A DNA stretch of 64,000 nt from Larkinella bovis (GTDB lineage: Bacteria; Bacteroidota; Bacteroidia; Cytophagales; Spirosomataceae). Each line of letters begins with the position of its first letter. The stretch's first letter is position 1. Positions 18,718 to 26,794 of this stretch are shown here, in pieces. Where the stretch lies: positions 248,001-312,000 of the forward strand of contig NZ_JBHSMA010000005.1 of NCBI RefSeq assembly GCF_042655385.1, given 5' to 3'. Under the pieces are notes generated by a model that worked only from the letters and a program-made list of their open reading frames with translations, was not told the DNA's origin and made no database searches. A program made the translations under genes and the position numbers.

Positions 18718-18768
18718 TTTTTTAGTCTGAATTTTGAAAAAATGCCAAAAAGGGGTTTAAACTTTTAG

Positions 18769-19671
18769 TTAGCGGACAATTTCCCAGACCGCGATCAGAC
18801 GGTCGTCGCTGGCCGAAATGAGCTGCTGGTGGTACGAACTCCAGAGCAGTTTGTTGACCGATGTGCCGTGGCCCGCGTGCCGGGCGCGGTCGATGACTTT
18901 CAGCAGCCGGAAACTGTCGGCATCCCACACTTTGATGGATTTGTCCATGCTGCACGTAGCAAATAACGCGCCATCCGGGCTGTAGCAAAGATGATTGATT
19001 GCAAATAGATGGGCGGCCACGTCGGTATGGGGCGCATACTGATCGGCCACGCTCCAGACCTTGAAGTGGGCATCGCGACCCGCCGACAGCAAAAACCGCC
19101 CGTCGGGCGAGTACTGTACCGTAAAAATGGAATTCGCATGGGCCAGAAATACCCGTTTCAGGGCGAAGGTGTCCAGGTCAAAAATGCGAATATGGTTATC
19201 GCTATGGCCCACGGCCACTTCCCGGCTAACCGGATTGATGGCGATGCACCGGGCGCTTTTGTCGGCCGCTTTCAGGTGTTTCCGGACTACGAAGTTGGTG
19301 CGGTCCATCACCACCACAATACCGTCAGAGAGCGCGATCCAGGCCGAATCGTCAATCAGTTTAATATCGAAAATGGCGGCCGCCGTGATCTGCGCGGAGC
19401 GGACTTCCCGTTTCTCAAGCGGATCGATGAGGTGAATACCGTCGTAGTTCTGCCCCACCCATAGTTGCTGCCGGTCTGCATCGAACGCCAGGGCATAGAC
19501 GGAGGCCGGAATGCGGGCCAGCAGCGTGCCCAAATCCGGTTTGTTGAGCTGCCAGCGAACCACCAGTCCGTCGGCCCCCGCCGAAAAAAAATCGGTGGGC
19601 GAAGCTCCGGCGTCGAGCGTATAAACGCAGTCGCGGTGACCGGCAAAGGTGTCAACTTTATGAACGTGCAT
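18769..19671 (-). CDS. WD40-repeat beta-propeller protein
   Basis: The 300-residue protein is built of WD40 repeats, with recognisable blade ends DGLVVRWQL near residue 40, NHIRIFDL near 165, RDAHFKVWSV near 210, DKSIKVWDA near 250 and DDRLIAVWEI at the C-terminus. The repeat number, about six to seven, fits one closed propeller. No signal peptide or membrane segment is present, so it is cytoplasmic. Such propellers usually act as protein-interaction platforms, and nothing in the sequence indicates an enzyme activity. It is divergent from the phosphopantetheinyl transferase gene with 126 bases between the starts, and is followed by the DivIVA-domain gene with a 122-base gap that contains that gene's promoter. 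The specific role is unknown. Confidence 0.85.
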   Translation of the reverse strand: MHVHKVDTFAGHRDCVYTLDAGASPTDFFSAGADGLVVRWQLNKPDLGTLLARIPASVYALAFDADRQQLWVGQNYDGIHLIDPLEKREVRSAQITAAAIFDIKLIDDSAWIALSDGIVVVMDRTNFVVRKHLKAADKSARCIAINPVSREVAVGHSDNHIRIFDLDTFALKRVFLAHANSIFTVQYSPDGRFLLSAGRDAHFKVWSVADQYAPHTDVAAHLFAINHLCYSPDGALFATCSMDKSIKVWDADSFRLLKVIDRARHAGHGTSVNKLLWSSYHQQLISASDDRLIAVWEIVR

Positions 19672-19797
19672 TGGTTTCGTTTCTGCAATGATAACGGGAA
19701 AATGCGAAAGTGTCCGGCCAAGTTCCCATTTCCGGGCCCGAATCGCTTCGGAAAACCGGTTTCCGTTATCTTTACACCCTCAAACCAAAAACCGGCT

Positions 19798-20427
19798 ATG
19801 TCCGTTTATCAAACCCACCGACTGGGGGCCGATTGCACGGCGGTCTTGTGGAAAATCGAGGAACGTGAAGACGAACTGCGTCCGCTGCTAACGCTGACCC
19901 TCCCGGAACAGATGGAATTGCTGGAGATTACGCATCCGGCCCAGCGGGTCGAATGGCTGGCGTGCCGGGCCGCCGTTCAGGCGCTGGTGCGGCCGTTCGG
20001 AACGTATTCGGGCCTGTATAAAGACGAATACGGAAAACCGCATCTGATTGGCCAGAATGCCCATATCTCCATTTCGCATACCGCCGGTTGGGCGGCTGCG
20101 GTGTTGCACCATTCCAGGGCGGTCGGAATCGATATTGAGCCGTTTCGGGAGCAGTTTGTGCGGGTGGTACCGCGCGTGCTGTCCGACGAGGAAAACCGGC
20201 ATGCCAACGGGGATATCCACCGGCTGGCGGTGTACTGGTGCGCCAAAGAAGCCCTTTATAAACTGTACGGCAAACGCCAGCTTACCTTCCGTGAGCATTT
20301 GCACGTCGAGCCGTTTGCCGATAATGCCGGTTTACTGACCGGACACGTTCGGCTGCCGGATGACGTGCGGGAGTTGACCATTCACTACTTCGAAACCGGT
20401 CCCGGGATGCTGGCCATTGCCTTCTAA
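19798..20427 (+). CDS. 4'-phosphopantetheinyl transferase superfamily protein
   Basis: The 209-residue protein carries the Sfp-type signatures AVGIDIEPF near residue 118 (Mg-binding Asp and Glu) and WCAKEALYKLYG near residue 150 (WxxKEALxK). These enzymes transfer the phosphopantetheine arm of CoA to a serine of acyl or peptidyl carrier proteins. An upstream in-frame extension of 111 codons exists, but the ATG at 19798 is preferred because homologues begin at this point and the extension overlaps the divergent WD40 gene's coding and promoter region. The gene converges with the SirB1-like gene, leaving only 5 bases between stops. The target carrier protein is not encoded nearby. The family call is firm. 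Confidence 0.88.
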   Translation: MSVYQTHRLGADCTAVLWKIEEREDELRPLLTLTLPEQMELLEITHPAQRVEWLACRAAVQALVRPFGTYSGLYKDEYGKPHLIGQNAHISISHTAGWAAAVLHHSRAVGIDIEPFREQFVRVVPRVLSDEENRHANGDIHRLAVYWCAKEALYKLYGKRQLTFREHLHVEPFADNAGLLTGHVRLPDDVRELTIHYFETGPGMLAIAF

Positions 20428-20432
20428 GGCCG

Positions 20433-21308
20433 TCACTTGTTGGTATAGTCCGACAGGGGCGGGGTGGCTCCTTCGTCGTGCAGGGCGTTCAGCAGTTGTT
20501 CCACCTCCCTGACGCGCCCGGTATCGCCGATTTTCTCGAACGCCAGCATCAGGTTCCGCAGCACCCGCCGGATGATGTCCTGATTGGTGCAGGGCTGGTA
20601 GTAGGTGTCGGCAGGTTTTAAGTTCAACTGACCAATGTAGTGGTCGATGTCCGATTTTGAAAAGACCAGGCCACGGTTGAAAACGTTGATGTAAAACTGC
20701 GTATGATCTTTTTTATACGTCAGCACGAACAAACTCGGCAGGTTGACGCCGTAAACCGGCAGATCGAGTTGCTGCGCAATCATCATGTAGATGACGCAGA
20801 GTGAAATCGGGTTACCGCGCCGGCTTTCCAGCACGACGTTGATCATCGAATTTGACGGCGAATGAAAGTGCTTGGTGTTAGCGGCAAATTTGAGTTTGTT
20901 GAAAAAAACCGTGTTCAGGGTTTTGATCTGGTCGATCGGGTGCATGTCCGACTTCCCTTCCAGCCACACATCCAGATACAGTTGTTTGATTTCGTGGCGC
21001 AATTTATCAAGCGATAAATCCGGGTATTGGTAGGTCGCTACAATCCACAACCCCTCCAGCAAATCGAGTCCGCCGGTTTCTTTCCAGATTTTGATGCGTT
21101 CCAGCACGGACTGGTATTGCAGATCATGAATTAACTCCTCAATTTTCTTCTGGTGAATTGGATTAAAGCTATCTTCCCATTCACTTTCCAGATACGGAAT
21201 CAATTGGCCACCCAGTTCGCGAATCTTCTGCTCAACGTGTTCGGTGATTTCCTGGTCATCATCGTCCAAAAGAGAAATCAGCGCTTTTATTTCGTTATCG
21301 TTTATCAT
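20433..21308 (-). CDS. SirB1-like protein with inactive-looking transglutaminase fold
   Basis: The 291-residue cytoplasmic protein matches the SirB1/YchA group: an acidic helical N-terminus, a transglutaminase-like core (SRRGNPISLCVIYMMIAQQL, then DLPVYGVNLP) and a C-terminal TPR-like segment (NQDIIRRVLRNLMLAFEKIG). In most relatives the core reads PGHF; here it is PSLF, so the catalytic His is missing and an enzymatic role is doubtful. I chose the ATG at 21308, nine codons inside the longest frame, because GGAG lies 6-9 bases before it and the protein then starts MINDNEIKALISLL. The physiological role of this family is poorly known. It converges on the phosphopantetheinyl transferase gene. 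Confidence 0.75.
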   Translation of the reverse strand: MINDNEIKALISLLDDDDQEITEHVEQKIRELGGQLIPYLESEWEDSFNPIHQKKIEELIHDLQYQSVLERIKIWKETGGLDLLEGLWIVATYQYPDLSLDKLRHEIKQLYLDVWLEGKSDMHPIDQIKTLNTVFFNKLKFAANTKHFHSPSNSMINVVLESRRGNPISLCVIYMMIAQQLDLPVYGVNLPSLFVLTYKKDHTQFYINVFNRGLVFSKSDIDHYIGQLNLKPADTYYQPCTNQDIIRRVLRNLMLAFEKIGDTGRVREVEQLLNALHDEGATPPLSDYTNK

Positions 21309-21400
21309 GCTTCTCCAGTGGGATTGGACCGCCAATCTCAGCGTTCGGCCAACGCGGTGGACCGATCGCTAAGAGGGTCTGACCCGAAGATAAAAACTTA

Positions 21401-21432
21401 TTTTTAGAAACCTACTGAATTTTATACTTTTG
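21401..21432 (+). promoter_or_regulatory. probable galE promoter
   Basis: TACTTTTG (21425-21432) matches the TAnnTTTG -7 box exactly, with a T-rich -33-like TTTT at 21401-21404, 20 bases upstream. The implied leader of about 160 bases to the galE ATG contains two small GC hairpins (GCCCG/CGGGC near 21433 and TCCGGC/GCCGGA near 21530). Confidence 0.5.
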
Positions 21433-21601
21433 CCCGGTAAGAAACGGGCTTCTTCCGATTTTCTAACACGATTTTTTAAAAAATGATTTTCCAACCACAT
21501 CATTCTAAAAATACAAAATTATCAGACGGTCCGGCAGTTTTTCCGCCGGAATCCGTAGTGAACTCAACGTTAGTATAAACGCCTTTCATACAACCAGTCT
21601 C

Positions 21602-22636
21602 ATGAAAATTTTAGTTACTGGCGGAGCCGGATTTATTGGATCCCATACGGTCGTCGAATTAGTGAATGCCGGCTATGAGCCCGTTATCATTGATAATTTT
21701 TCCAATTCCAATCGTTCGGCCTTAGACGGTCTGCGCCAGATTATGGGTCGGGACGTTGCTTTTTACGAAGCGGACTGCAACGATGCCGGGGCGCTGAGCG
21801 ACATCTTTGAAAAAGAGAATTTTCAGGGCGTGATCCATTTTGCTGCCTATAAGGCGGTGGGAGAATCGGTTGCCAAACCGTTGATGTATTACCGCAACAA
21901 CCTCGACTCGACCCTGCTTCTGCTGGAAACCATGCAACAGCATGGCGTTCCGAATCTGGTTTTTTCGTCGTCCTGTACGGTATATGGCCAGCCCGAGCAC
22001 CTGCCCGTGACCGAAGAAACTCCCCGGCTACCGGCGCAGTCGCCCTACGGAAACACCAAAGCCATTTGTGAAGATATTATTCGGGATACGGTTTTTGCCA
22101 AGGCGCCCATCAAAGCTGTGGCCCTGCGGTATTTCAACCCGATGGGCGCGCATCCGTCCGGGCTGATTGGCGAGTTGCCACTGGGCGTGCCGGGCAATCT
22201 GGTGCCGTTCATTACCCAAACCGCTGCGGGCATCCGTGAGAAACTGACGGTTTTCGGCGATGATTACAACACCCCCGACGGAACCTGCATCCGGGATTTC
22301 ATTCACGTTGTCGATCTGGCGAAAGCGCACGTTCAGGCGTTGCGGCTGCTCGATTCGCAGGAGGAAACCAGTTATTACGACATTTTCAATGTGGGAACCG
22401 GGCAGGGAAATACCGTGCTGGAACTGATTCGGACGTTTGAAGAGGCCAACAACCTTAAACTCAACTACACCATTGGGCCACGCCGTCCGGGAGACGTCGA
22501 AAAAATTTACGCGCAGGTCGATAAAGTGAACAATGTCATGGGCTGGCGGGCCGAGAAAACACTGGCCGAAGGCTTACAGGATGCCTGGCGCTGGGAGCAG
22601 AATTTGCATTTGAAAAAATCAACCGTTTCGGGATAA
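21602..22636 (+). CDS. galE: UDP-glucose 4-epimerase
   Basis: The 344-residue protein is a short-chain dehydrogenase of the GalE type. It has the NAD-binding GGAGFIGSHTVVEL at the N-terminus, the conserved SSSCTVYGQPEHLPV segment near residue 125 and the catalytic YGNTK (Tyr and Lys) near residue 151, followed by ALRYFNPMGAHPSG, typical of UDP-glucose/galactose epimerases. It interconverts UDP-glucose and UDP-galactose in the cytoplasm for polysaccharide synthesis or galactose use. rfbB begins 5 bases after its stop, so the two are certainly in one transcript, with rfbA probably third. The length is close to the family's usual 340 residues. Confidence 0.92.
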   Translation: MKILVTGGAGFIGSHTVVELVNAGYEPVIIDNFSNSNRSALDGLRQIMGRDVAFYEADCNDAGALSDIFEKENFQGVIHFAAYKAVGESVAKPLMYYRNNLDSTLLLLETMQQHGVPNLVFSSSCTVYGQPEHLPVTEETPRLPAQSPYGNTKAICEDIIRDTVFAKAPIKAVALRYFNPMGAHPSGLIGELPLGVPGNLVPFITQTAAGIREKLTVFGDDYNTPDGTCIRDFIHVVDLAKAHVQALRLLDSQEETSYYDIFNVGTGQGNTVLELIRTFEEANNLKLNYTIGPRRPGDVEKIYAQVDKVNNVMGWRAEKTLAEGLQDAWRWEQNLHLKKSTVSG

Positions 22637-22641
22637 ATTGT

Positions 22642-23700
22642 ATGTCTAAGAAGATTCTGATCACCGGCGGTGCCGGCTTTATTGGTTCGCATGTCGTACG
22701 GTTATTTGTGACCAAGTATCCGGATTACCAGATTGTTAACCTGGATAAGTTGACGTACGCCGGTAACCTCGCCAATCTGACAGATATTGAAGATTCGCCT
22801 AATTACAGCTTCGTCAAAGGGGATATTACGGATGCGGCTTTTCTGGATCAGTTCTTTGCCCAACAGCAGTTCGACGGGGTGATTCACCTGGCGGCCGAGT
22901 CGCACGTGGATCGCTCGATCACCGACCCGATGGCCTTTGTCATGACCAACGTCGTTGGCACGGTCAACCTGCTGAATGCGGCCAAAAATAGCTGGAAAGC
23001 CGATTTCGCCGACAAACGGTTTTACCACGTTTCCACCGACGAAGTTTACGGATCGCTGCACAATCCGGAAGATTTCTTTGTCGAAACCACGCCCTACGAC
23101 CCCCAGTCGCCCTACTCGGCGTCCAAGGCGGCTTCCGACCATTTCGTGCGGGCCTACGGCAATACCTACAAACTGCCCATCGTGCTGTCGAACTGCTCGA
23201 ACAACTACGGGCCCAACCATTTTCCCGAAAAACTGATTCCGTTGATGATTCATAACATCCAGACCAACAAGCCATTGCCGGTGTACGGAAAGGGTGAAAA
23301 CGTGCGCGACTGGCTTTTTGTCATCGATCACGCCCGGGCCATCGACACGATTTATCATCACGGTAAAAACGGCGAAACCTACAACATTGGCGGGTTCAAC
23401 GAGTGGAAAAATATCGATCTGGTGCACCTGCTCTGTAGCATCATGGATCGCAAGCTGGGCCGCCCCGAAGGCACCTCGGCGCAATTGATTACCTACGTCA
23501 CCGACCGGGCGGGCCACGACCTGCGCTATGCCATCGACGCCCGCAAGCTGATGAACGAACTGGGCTGGCAACCTTCGCTGCAGTTCGAGGAAGGGCTCGA
23601 AAAAACCGTCGACTGGTTTCTTTCCAACCAGGAGTGGCTCGAAAACGTCACCTCGGGTTCCTACCAGAAGTATTACGATTCCATGTACGCAAACCGATAA
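22642..23700 (+). CDS. rfbB: dTDP-glucose 4,6-dehydratase
   Basis: The 352-residue extended short-chain dehydrogenase has GGAGFIGSHVVRLF at the NAD site, the family's STDEVYGSL active-site stretch with Thr, Asp and Glu, and YSASKAASDH with catalytic Tyr and Lys. The following NCSNNYGPNHFPEKLIP is diagnostic of RfbB/RmlB. It converts dTDP-glucose to dTDP-4-keto-6-deoxyglucose, the second step towards dTDP-L-rhamnose and related deoxysugars of surface glycans. It follows galE by 5 bases and precedes rfbA after a 107-base gap containing a large hairpin. rfbC and rfbD are not in the window and must be elsewhere. Confidence 0.94.
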   Translation: MSKKILITGGAGFIGSHVVRLFVTKYPDYQIVNLDKLTYAGNLANLTDIEDSPNYSFVKGDITDAAFLDQFFAQQQFDGVIHLAAESHVDRSITDPMAFVMTNVVGTVNLLNAAKNSWKADFADKRFYHVSTDEVYGSLHNPEDFFVETTPYDPQSPYSASKAASDHFVRAYGNTYKLPIVLSNCSNNYGPNHFPEKLIPLMIHNIQTNKPLPVYGKGENVRDWLFVIDHARAIDTIYHHGKNGETYNIGGFNEWKNIDLVHLLCSIMDRKLGRPEGTSAQLITYVTDRAGHDLRYAIDARKLMNELGWQPSLQFEEGLEKTVDWFLSNQEWLENVTSGSYQKYYDSMYANR

Positions 23701-23708
23701 GCATTTTC

Positions 23709-23792
23709 AAAGAGCGAAAGAGTGAGAGAGTGAAAGAGCGAGTGCTCTGCTCAGCGGATCCTTTCGCTCTCTCTCTCACTCTTTCGCTCTTT
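23709..23792. repeat. 22-bp perfect inverted repeat between rfbB and rfbA
   Basis: The arm at 23709-23730 (AAAGAGCGAAAGAGTGAGAG and two more bases) is the exact reverse complement of 23771-23792, with a 40-base loop. One arm is purine-only apart from scattered C and T; the other is its pyrimidine-rich mirror. The hairpin lies just before the rfbA start and may cause partial termination or protect the upstream mRNA end. Confidence 0.7.
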
Positions 23793-23807
23793 CACTCTTT
23801 AAAGCTC

Positions 23808-24668
23808 ATGAAAGGTATTATTCTGGCCGGTGGATCCGGTACTCGTCTGCACCCTTTGACGCTGGCCGTCAGCAAGCAACTCATGCCGGTTTATGACAAA
23901 CCGATGATTTATTATCCCCTGTCGATCCTGCTGCTGGCCGGTATCCGCGAGGTGCTGATCATTTCGACTCCGCACGATTTGCCCAATTTCCGGAAACTGC
24001 TGGGCGATGGCTCGCAGGTGGGCTGTTCGTTCAGTTACGCCGAACAACCGCTTCCCAACGGGCTGGCGCAGGCGTTTGTGATTGGGGAAGAATTTATCGG
24101 CGACGACAAAGTGGCCCTGATTCTGGGCGATAACATTTTCTACGGGTCGGGCCTCTCGAAACTGCTGCAGGCCAACAACGACCCGGACGGGGGCGTGGTG
24201 TTTGCCTACAAAGTGAACGATCCGGAGCGCTACGGGGTGGTGGAGTTCGATGGGGATAAAAAGGCGCTGTCGATCGAAGAAAAACCGGCCCAGCCCAAGT
24301 CGAATTATGCAGTGCCCGGTTTGTATTTCTATGATAATGAGGTGGTGAGCATTGCCAAGGGGCTGCAACCCAGTCCACGGGGTGAGTACGAAATCACGGA
24401 TGTGAACAAGGTCTACCTGGAGCGGGGCAAACTGAAAGTGGGGATTCTGGACCGGGGGACGGCGTGGCTGGACACGGGAACGTTTGCGTCGCTGATGCAG
24501 GCGGGTCAGTTTGTGGAGGTGATCGAGGAGCGTCAGGGCCTGAAAATCGGGTCGATCGAAGAGGTGGCGTATCGGATGGGCTACATCGATGCCGCTCAGT
24601 TACAGGCCATTGCCCAGCCGCTGGTCAAAAGTGGTTACGGACAGTATTTACTGAATTTGCTGAAATAA
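23808..24668 (+). CDS. rfbA: glucose-1-phosphate thymidylyltransferase
   Basis: The 286-residue nucleotidyltransferase starts MKGIILAGGSGTRLHPLT, the pyrophosphorylase signature, followed by SKQLMPVYDKPMIYYPLS; GDNIFYGSGL holds the metal-binding Asp near residue 110 and later EEKPAQPKSNYAVPGLYFYD binds sugar phosphate. It joins dTTP and glucose-1-phosphate to dTDP-glucose, the first step of the dTDP-rhamnose pathway. The frame is open for 58 more codons upstream, but these run through the inverted repeat and the end of rfbB, and homologues begin with MKGIILAGG, so the ATG at 23808 is used. Same direction as galE and rfbB; a terminator-like hairpin follows. Confidence 0.94.
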   Translation: MKGIILAGGSGTRLHPLTLAVSKQLMPVYDKPMIYYPLSILLLAGIREVLIISTPHDLPNFRKLLGDGSQVGCSFSYAEQPLPNGLAQAFVIGEEFIGDDKVALILGDNIFYGSGLSKLLQANNDPDGGVVFAYKVNDPERYGVVEFDGDKKALSIEEKPAQPKSNYAVPGLYFYDNEVVSIAKGLQPSPRGEYEITDVNKVYLERGKLKVGILDRGTAWLDTGTFASLMQAGQFVEVIEERQGLKIGSIEEVAYRMGYIDAAQLQAIAQPLVKSGYGQYLLNLLK

Positions 24669-25080
24669 AGGTTTGAAAGCAGGAGCGGACGAAAGGCGTT
24701 TTTTCTTTTTTCCTTCCTCCTGCGTTTTCTTTTCTCCTTATCAAAAAAAAAGCCCGGACAAAGTCCTGGCCTTTTCCAAACCTAACCTATGAGATGAGAA
24801 AATCGGCTCATCCTTTGGAAAGGACTCGCCAACTCTCTGCAAATGTGCAGGGAAGTTAATAAGAAATTTAGAGAAGAACTTCGTAGGTTCTTAAAAAAAG
24901 GGTTTTTAAGGGCCAGAGCAAGGGATTCTCCGTATTTAATTGCGTATTTCTACCTGTTTTTAAAGGCCAAGTGTCTGGTTATCAGTACTTTGATTGTCTT
25001 CGTCTTCTTCCTCCAGATTGCTATTTCCCCTCCCGGTTTCTATTTTGGATGAGCTAAACACGAAATCATCCAATACAATT
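24669..25080. other. 412-base gap with hairpins, no convincing gene
   Basis: This stretch holds an imperfect inverted repeat (24675-24685 with 24717-24723), the terminator at 24747-24775, and a lower-GC leader before the first small gene of the membrane cassette. In the leader, the stem AAGAAC/GTTCTT (24874-24879 with 24887-24892) and the stem CTTAAAAA/TTTTTAAG (24890-24897 with 24903-24910) share bases and exclude each other. A 69-codon frame at 24843 exists but lacks support. Confidence 0.55.
24747..24775 (+). terminator. terminator-like hairpin after rfbA
   Basis: AGCCCGGAC-AAA-GTCCTGGCC with one or two mismatches, bounded by nine A on the left and TTTT on the right, could end rfbA transcription. 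The T-run is longer on the minus strand, so it may be bidirectional. Confidence 0.5.
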
Positions 25081-25515
25081 ATGACAGACAACTCAAAAGA
25101 TCACTACCGGGGTGATGCGGGCAATTTTATTCGAAACCGGGACGCTGAAAAGTTGACGCGCCGATTCCGCCAGAGCAGGGAAGGGAAAAAAGGGGAGTTC
25201 GAAAGCAAATTTACCCGTGCCGAGTTTTTCGGCATCAACCGACTCAACGAGCTATTGGGGTACGACGATTGTGTCGGTATCCGGATTTATTACGGACTGG
25301 GGGAAGAAAAAGACGATAACGGAGAACTCAGGCCCAAGCTGGTGCTGGCCGCTGTGAACTCCAAAGGCAAGGATATTTTCTTTGGTAACCTGACCAGCGA
25401 CGCCGGACTCAAAACACGTTCCACGGAGGAAGGAGACGAAGCGGCCGGTATGAAAGACATGCCTGTCGGCCGAGATGCACTGGCGGATGGGATGCCATGC
25501 CCGCACTCTTGCTAA
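25081..25515 (+). CDS. small CPxxC-tailed cytoplasmic protein, cassette copy 1
   Basis: I do not recognise a named family. The 144-residue protein has no signal peptide or membrane segment. It is a clear paralogue of the gene at 26393: both share GxGxFI near the start, EFFG followed by L-x-E-x-L, a CVGIR(I/V)Y core near residue 64, a VxxxGK(D/E)I strand, then GMKDMPxGRD, LADG and a C-terminal CPHSC (CPxxC). Two cysteine sites, one central and a pair at the tail, suggest metal or redox chemistry or a covalent anchor; this is inference. The ATG at 25081 is used because the paralogue aligns from there. A seven-helix membrane protein gene follows 22 bases later, and this gene-pair arrangement is repeated downstream. 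Confidence 0.75.
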   Translation: MTDNSKDHYRGDAGNFIRNRDAEKLTRRFRQSREGKKGEFESKFTRAEFFGINRLNELLGYDDCVGIRIYYGLGEEKDDNGELRPKLVLAAVNSKGKDIFFGNLTSDAGLKTRSTEEGDEAAGMKDMPVGRDALADGMPCPHSC

Positions 25516-25537
25516 ATATTAAGATCTGAAGACGAAA

Positions 25538-26218
25538 ATGTTAGAAAGACTCTTCAATTTATATTTAGAGCATCCATTAGAATTAATTCATGATATAGCA
25601 ACAATAGCTCCTGTTATCCTGGGTATATTTTATGCTGATACTAAAAAATACGAAGTAAGGTTTCTGATTCTTTTTTTTCTAATTATTTTTTTTAGAAACC
25701 TTATTTCTAATATTTATGCAGCCAATAAAATTAATAATATCTTTTTGTATAATTTCATAGGTTTTATAGAAGTAATTACTTTTGGTTTGATTTATTATTT
25801 TTCGGTTAATAGGCCGAATTATAAAAAGATAATTGTACTTACTGCAAGTATAGTATTTCTTACAAATATTGTTTTTTGGGAAAAGAATGAGTTTTCGGCT
25901 GGAATATTTACCATTACGCGAATCTACAGTTTATTTCTGGCGTTGCTGTATTTTATGGAAATACTGGCAGAAATGCGGGTTAAAAATATTTTGAAACACT
26001 CCTTATTCTGGATCAGTAGCGGTATTATTATTCAGGCAACCGGCACGATCCTGATTTTTCTGTTTTCTAAAGTGATCTTATCGACAAAAACAACACCAGA
26101 GATTTTTTTTGTGTATTGGAATTTTATATTAGTGACATACATCGCTTTTTGTTTATTTGTTTCGGTCGGTTTTTGGGTTAGTAAGTACGATAAGGATAAT
26201 TATACGGTAGAAGAGTGA
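25538..26218 (+). CDS. seven-helix membrane protein, cassette copy 1 (AT-rich)
   Basis: The 226-residue product has about seven hydrophobic helices and almost no soluble part. It is homologous to the protein at 26795: both have NNI(F/Y)LYN followed by a conserved Glu in helix 3, a long LLYF-x-x-x-LA-x-M-x-V-x-N-x-L segment in helix 5, H-x-x-FW-x-S-x-G in helix 6 and FLF-x-KV-x-L at its end. The fold size recalls seven-helix sensor modules, but I cannot place it in a named family. The gene is very AT-rich; two sampled 60-base lines have 15-30 percent G+C, against roughly half in neighbours on both sides, which suggests separate origin or recent replacement. It lies 22 bases after the small CPxxC gene and is likely co-transcribed with it. 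Confidence 0.75.
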   Translation: MLERLFNLYLEHPLELIHDIATIAPVILGIFYADTKKYEVRFLILFFLIIFFRNLISNIYAANKINNIFLYNFIGFIEVITFGLIYYFSVNRPNYKKIIVLTASIVFLTNIVFWEKNEFSAGIFTITRIYSLFLALLYFMEILAEMRVKNILKHSLFWISSGIIIQATGTILIFLFSKVILSTKTTPEIFFVYWNFILVTYIAFCLFVSVGFWVSKYDKDNYTVEE

Positions 26219-26392
26219 TTTAAATAACTGGCGTGGTAATTGCGGTCGTTTTAGGGGAAAACGTGAAATTTAAACGAATTGATGTTGCGTGCTTTCCGTT
26301 TACTAAAACGCTGGTCCGAATAATTGCTTTCCAGAACAAGCTTGTGCAATTTTGGGCTGGAATTGCGAACAACTTTAAACCTCTTTTTAACC

Positions 26393-26779
26393 ATGAGTCG
26401 AATTACCAGTGGTGCGGGACGCTTTATTTCCCAGCAAGAAGCCGATCAATTCAAAGGTGCTTACCAGGAACGCAAGAAAGCACAACTGATTCCGGAAGAA
26501 GATACCATCCGTTCCGAGTTTTTTGGAAGTGATAATTTACAGGAAATTCTGAAGCAACCGGGTTGTGTCGGCATCCGGGTCTATCACGCCAAGCGCCGGG
26601 AAAAAGTGAACGGCAAAGAGCATCTGGTACCACGGGTGGTGTTGGTTGGCGTAGACAAAAGTGGGAAGGAAATTCTGGAGTTGAGCGTTCCGGCCGAAAC
26701 GGGCATGAAAGACATGCCTGCGGGCCGCGACGGACAACTGGCCGATGGACCGCTATGTCCACCGGAATGTAATCCGTGA
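26393..26779 (+). CDS. small CPxxC-tailed cytoplasmic protein, cassette copy 2
   Basis: This 128-residue paralogue of the gene at 25081 begins MSRITSGAGRFISQQEADQF, has SEFFGSDNLQEIL, the core CVGIRVYHAKRREK, RVVLVGVDKSGKEILEL and ends GMKDMPAGRDGQLADG then CPPEC plus two residues. Spacing of the tail cysteines (C-x3-C) is the same in both copies. No export signal is seen, so it is cytoplasmic. Upstream in-frame codons exist, but the ATG at 26393 is preceded by an A/T-rich leader typical for this phylum and aligns with the paralogue. The base composition is ordinary for the chromosome, unlike the membrane gene just upstream. The next gene starts 15 bases later. Function unknown. Confidence 0.75.
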   Translation: MSRITSGAGRFISQQEADQFKGAYQERKKAQLIPEEDTIRSEFFGSDNLQEILKQPGCVGIRVYHAKRREKVNGKEHLVPRVVLVGVDKSGKEILELSVPAETGMKDMPAGRDGQLADGPLCPPECNP

Positions 26780-26794
26780 TACCGGAAATCAGGT

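Noticed and set aside
19465..19797. N-terminal extension of the phosphopantetheinyl transferase
   Set aside because: It overlaps the divergent WD40 gene and adds 111 residues that do not belong to the family.
24843..25052. 69-codon frame upstream of the first cassette gene
   Set aside because: It runs through two leader hairpins, overlaps nothing homologous in the second cassette and has no motif beyond a hydrophobic stretch.
26233..26532. 99-codon frame starting between the cassettes
   Set aside because: It runs out of frame into the second small-protein gene, whose frame is supported by its paralogue.
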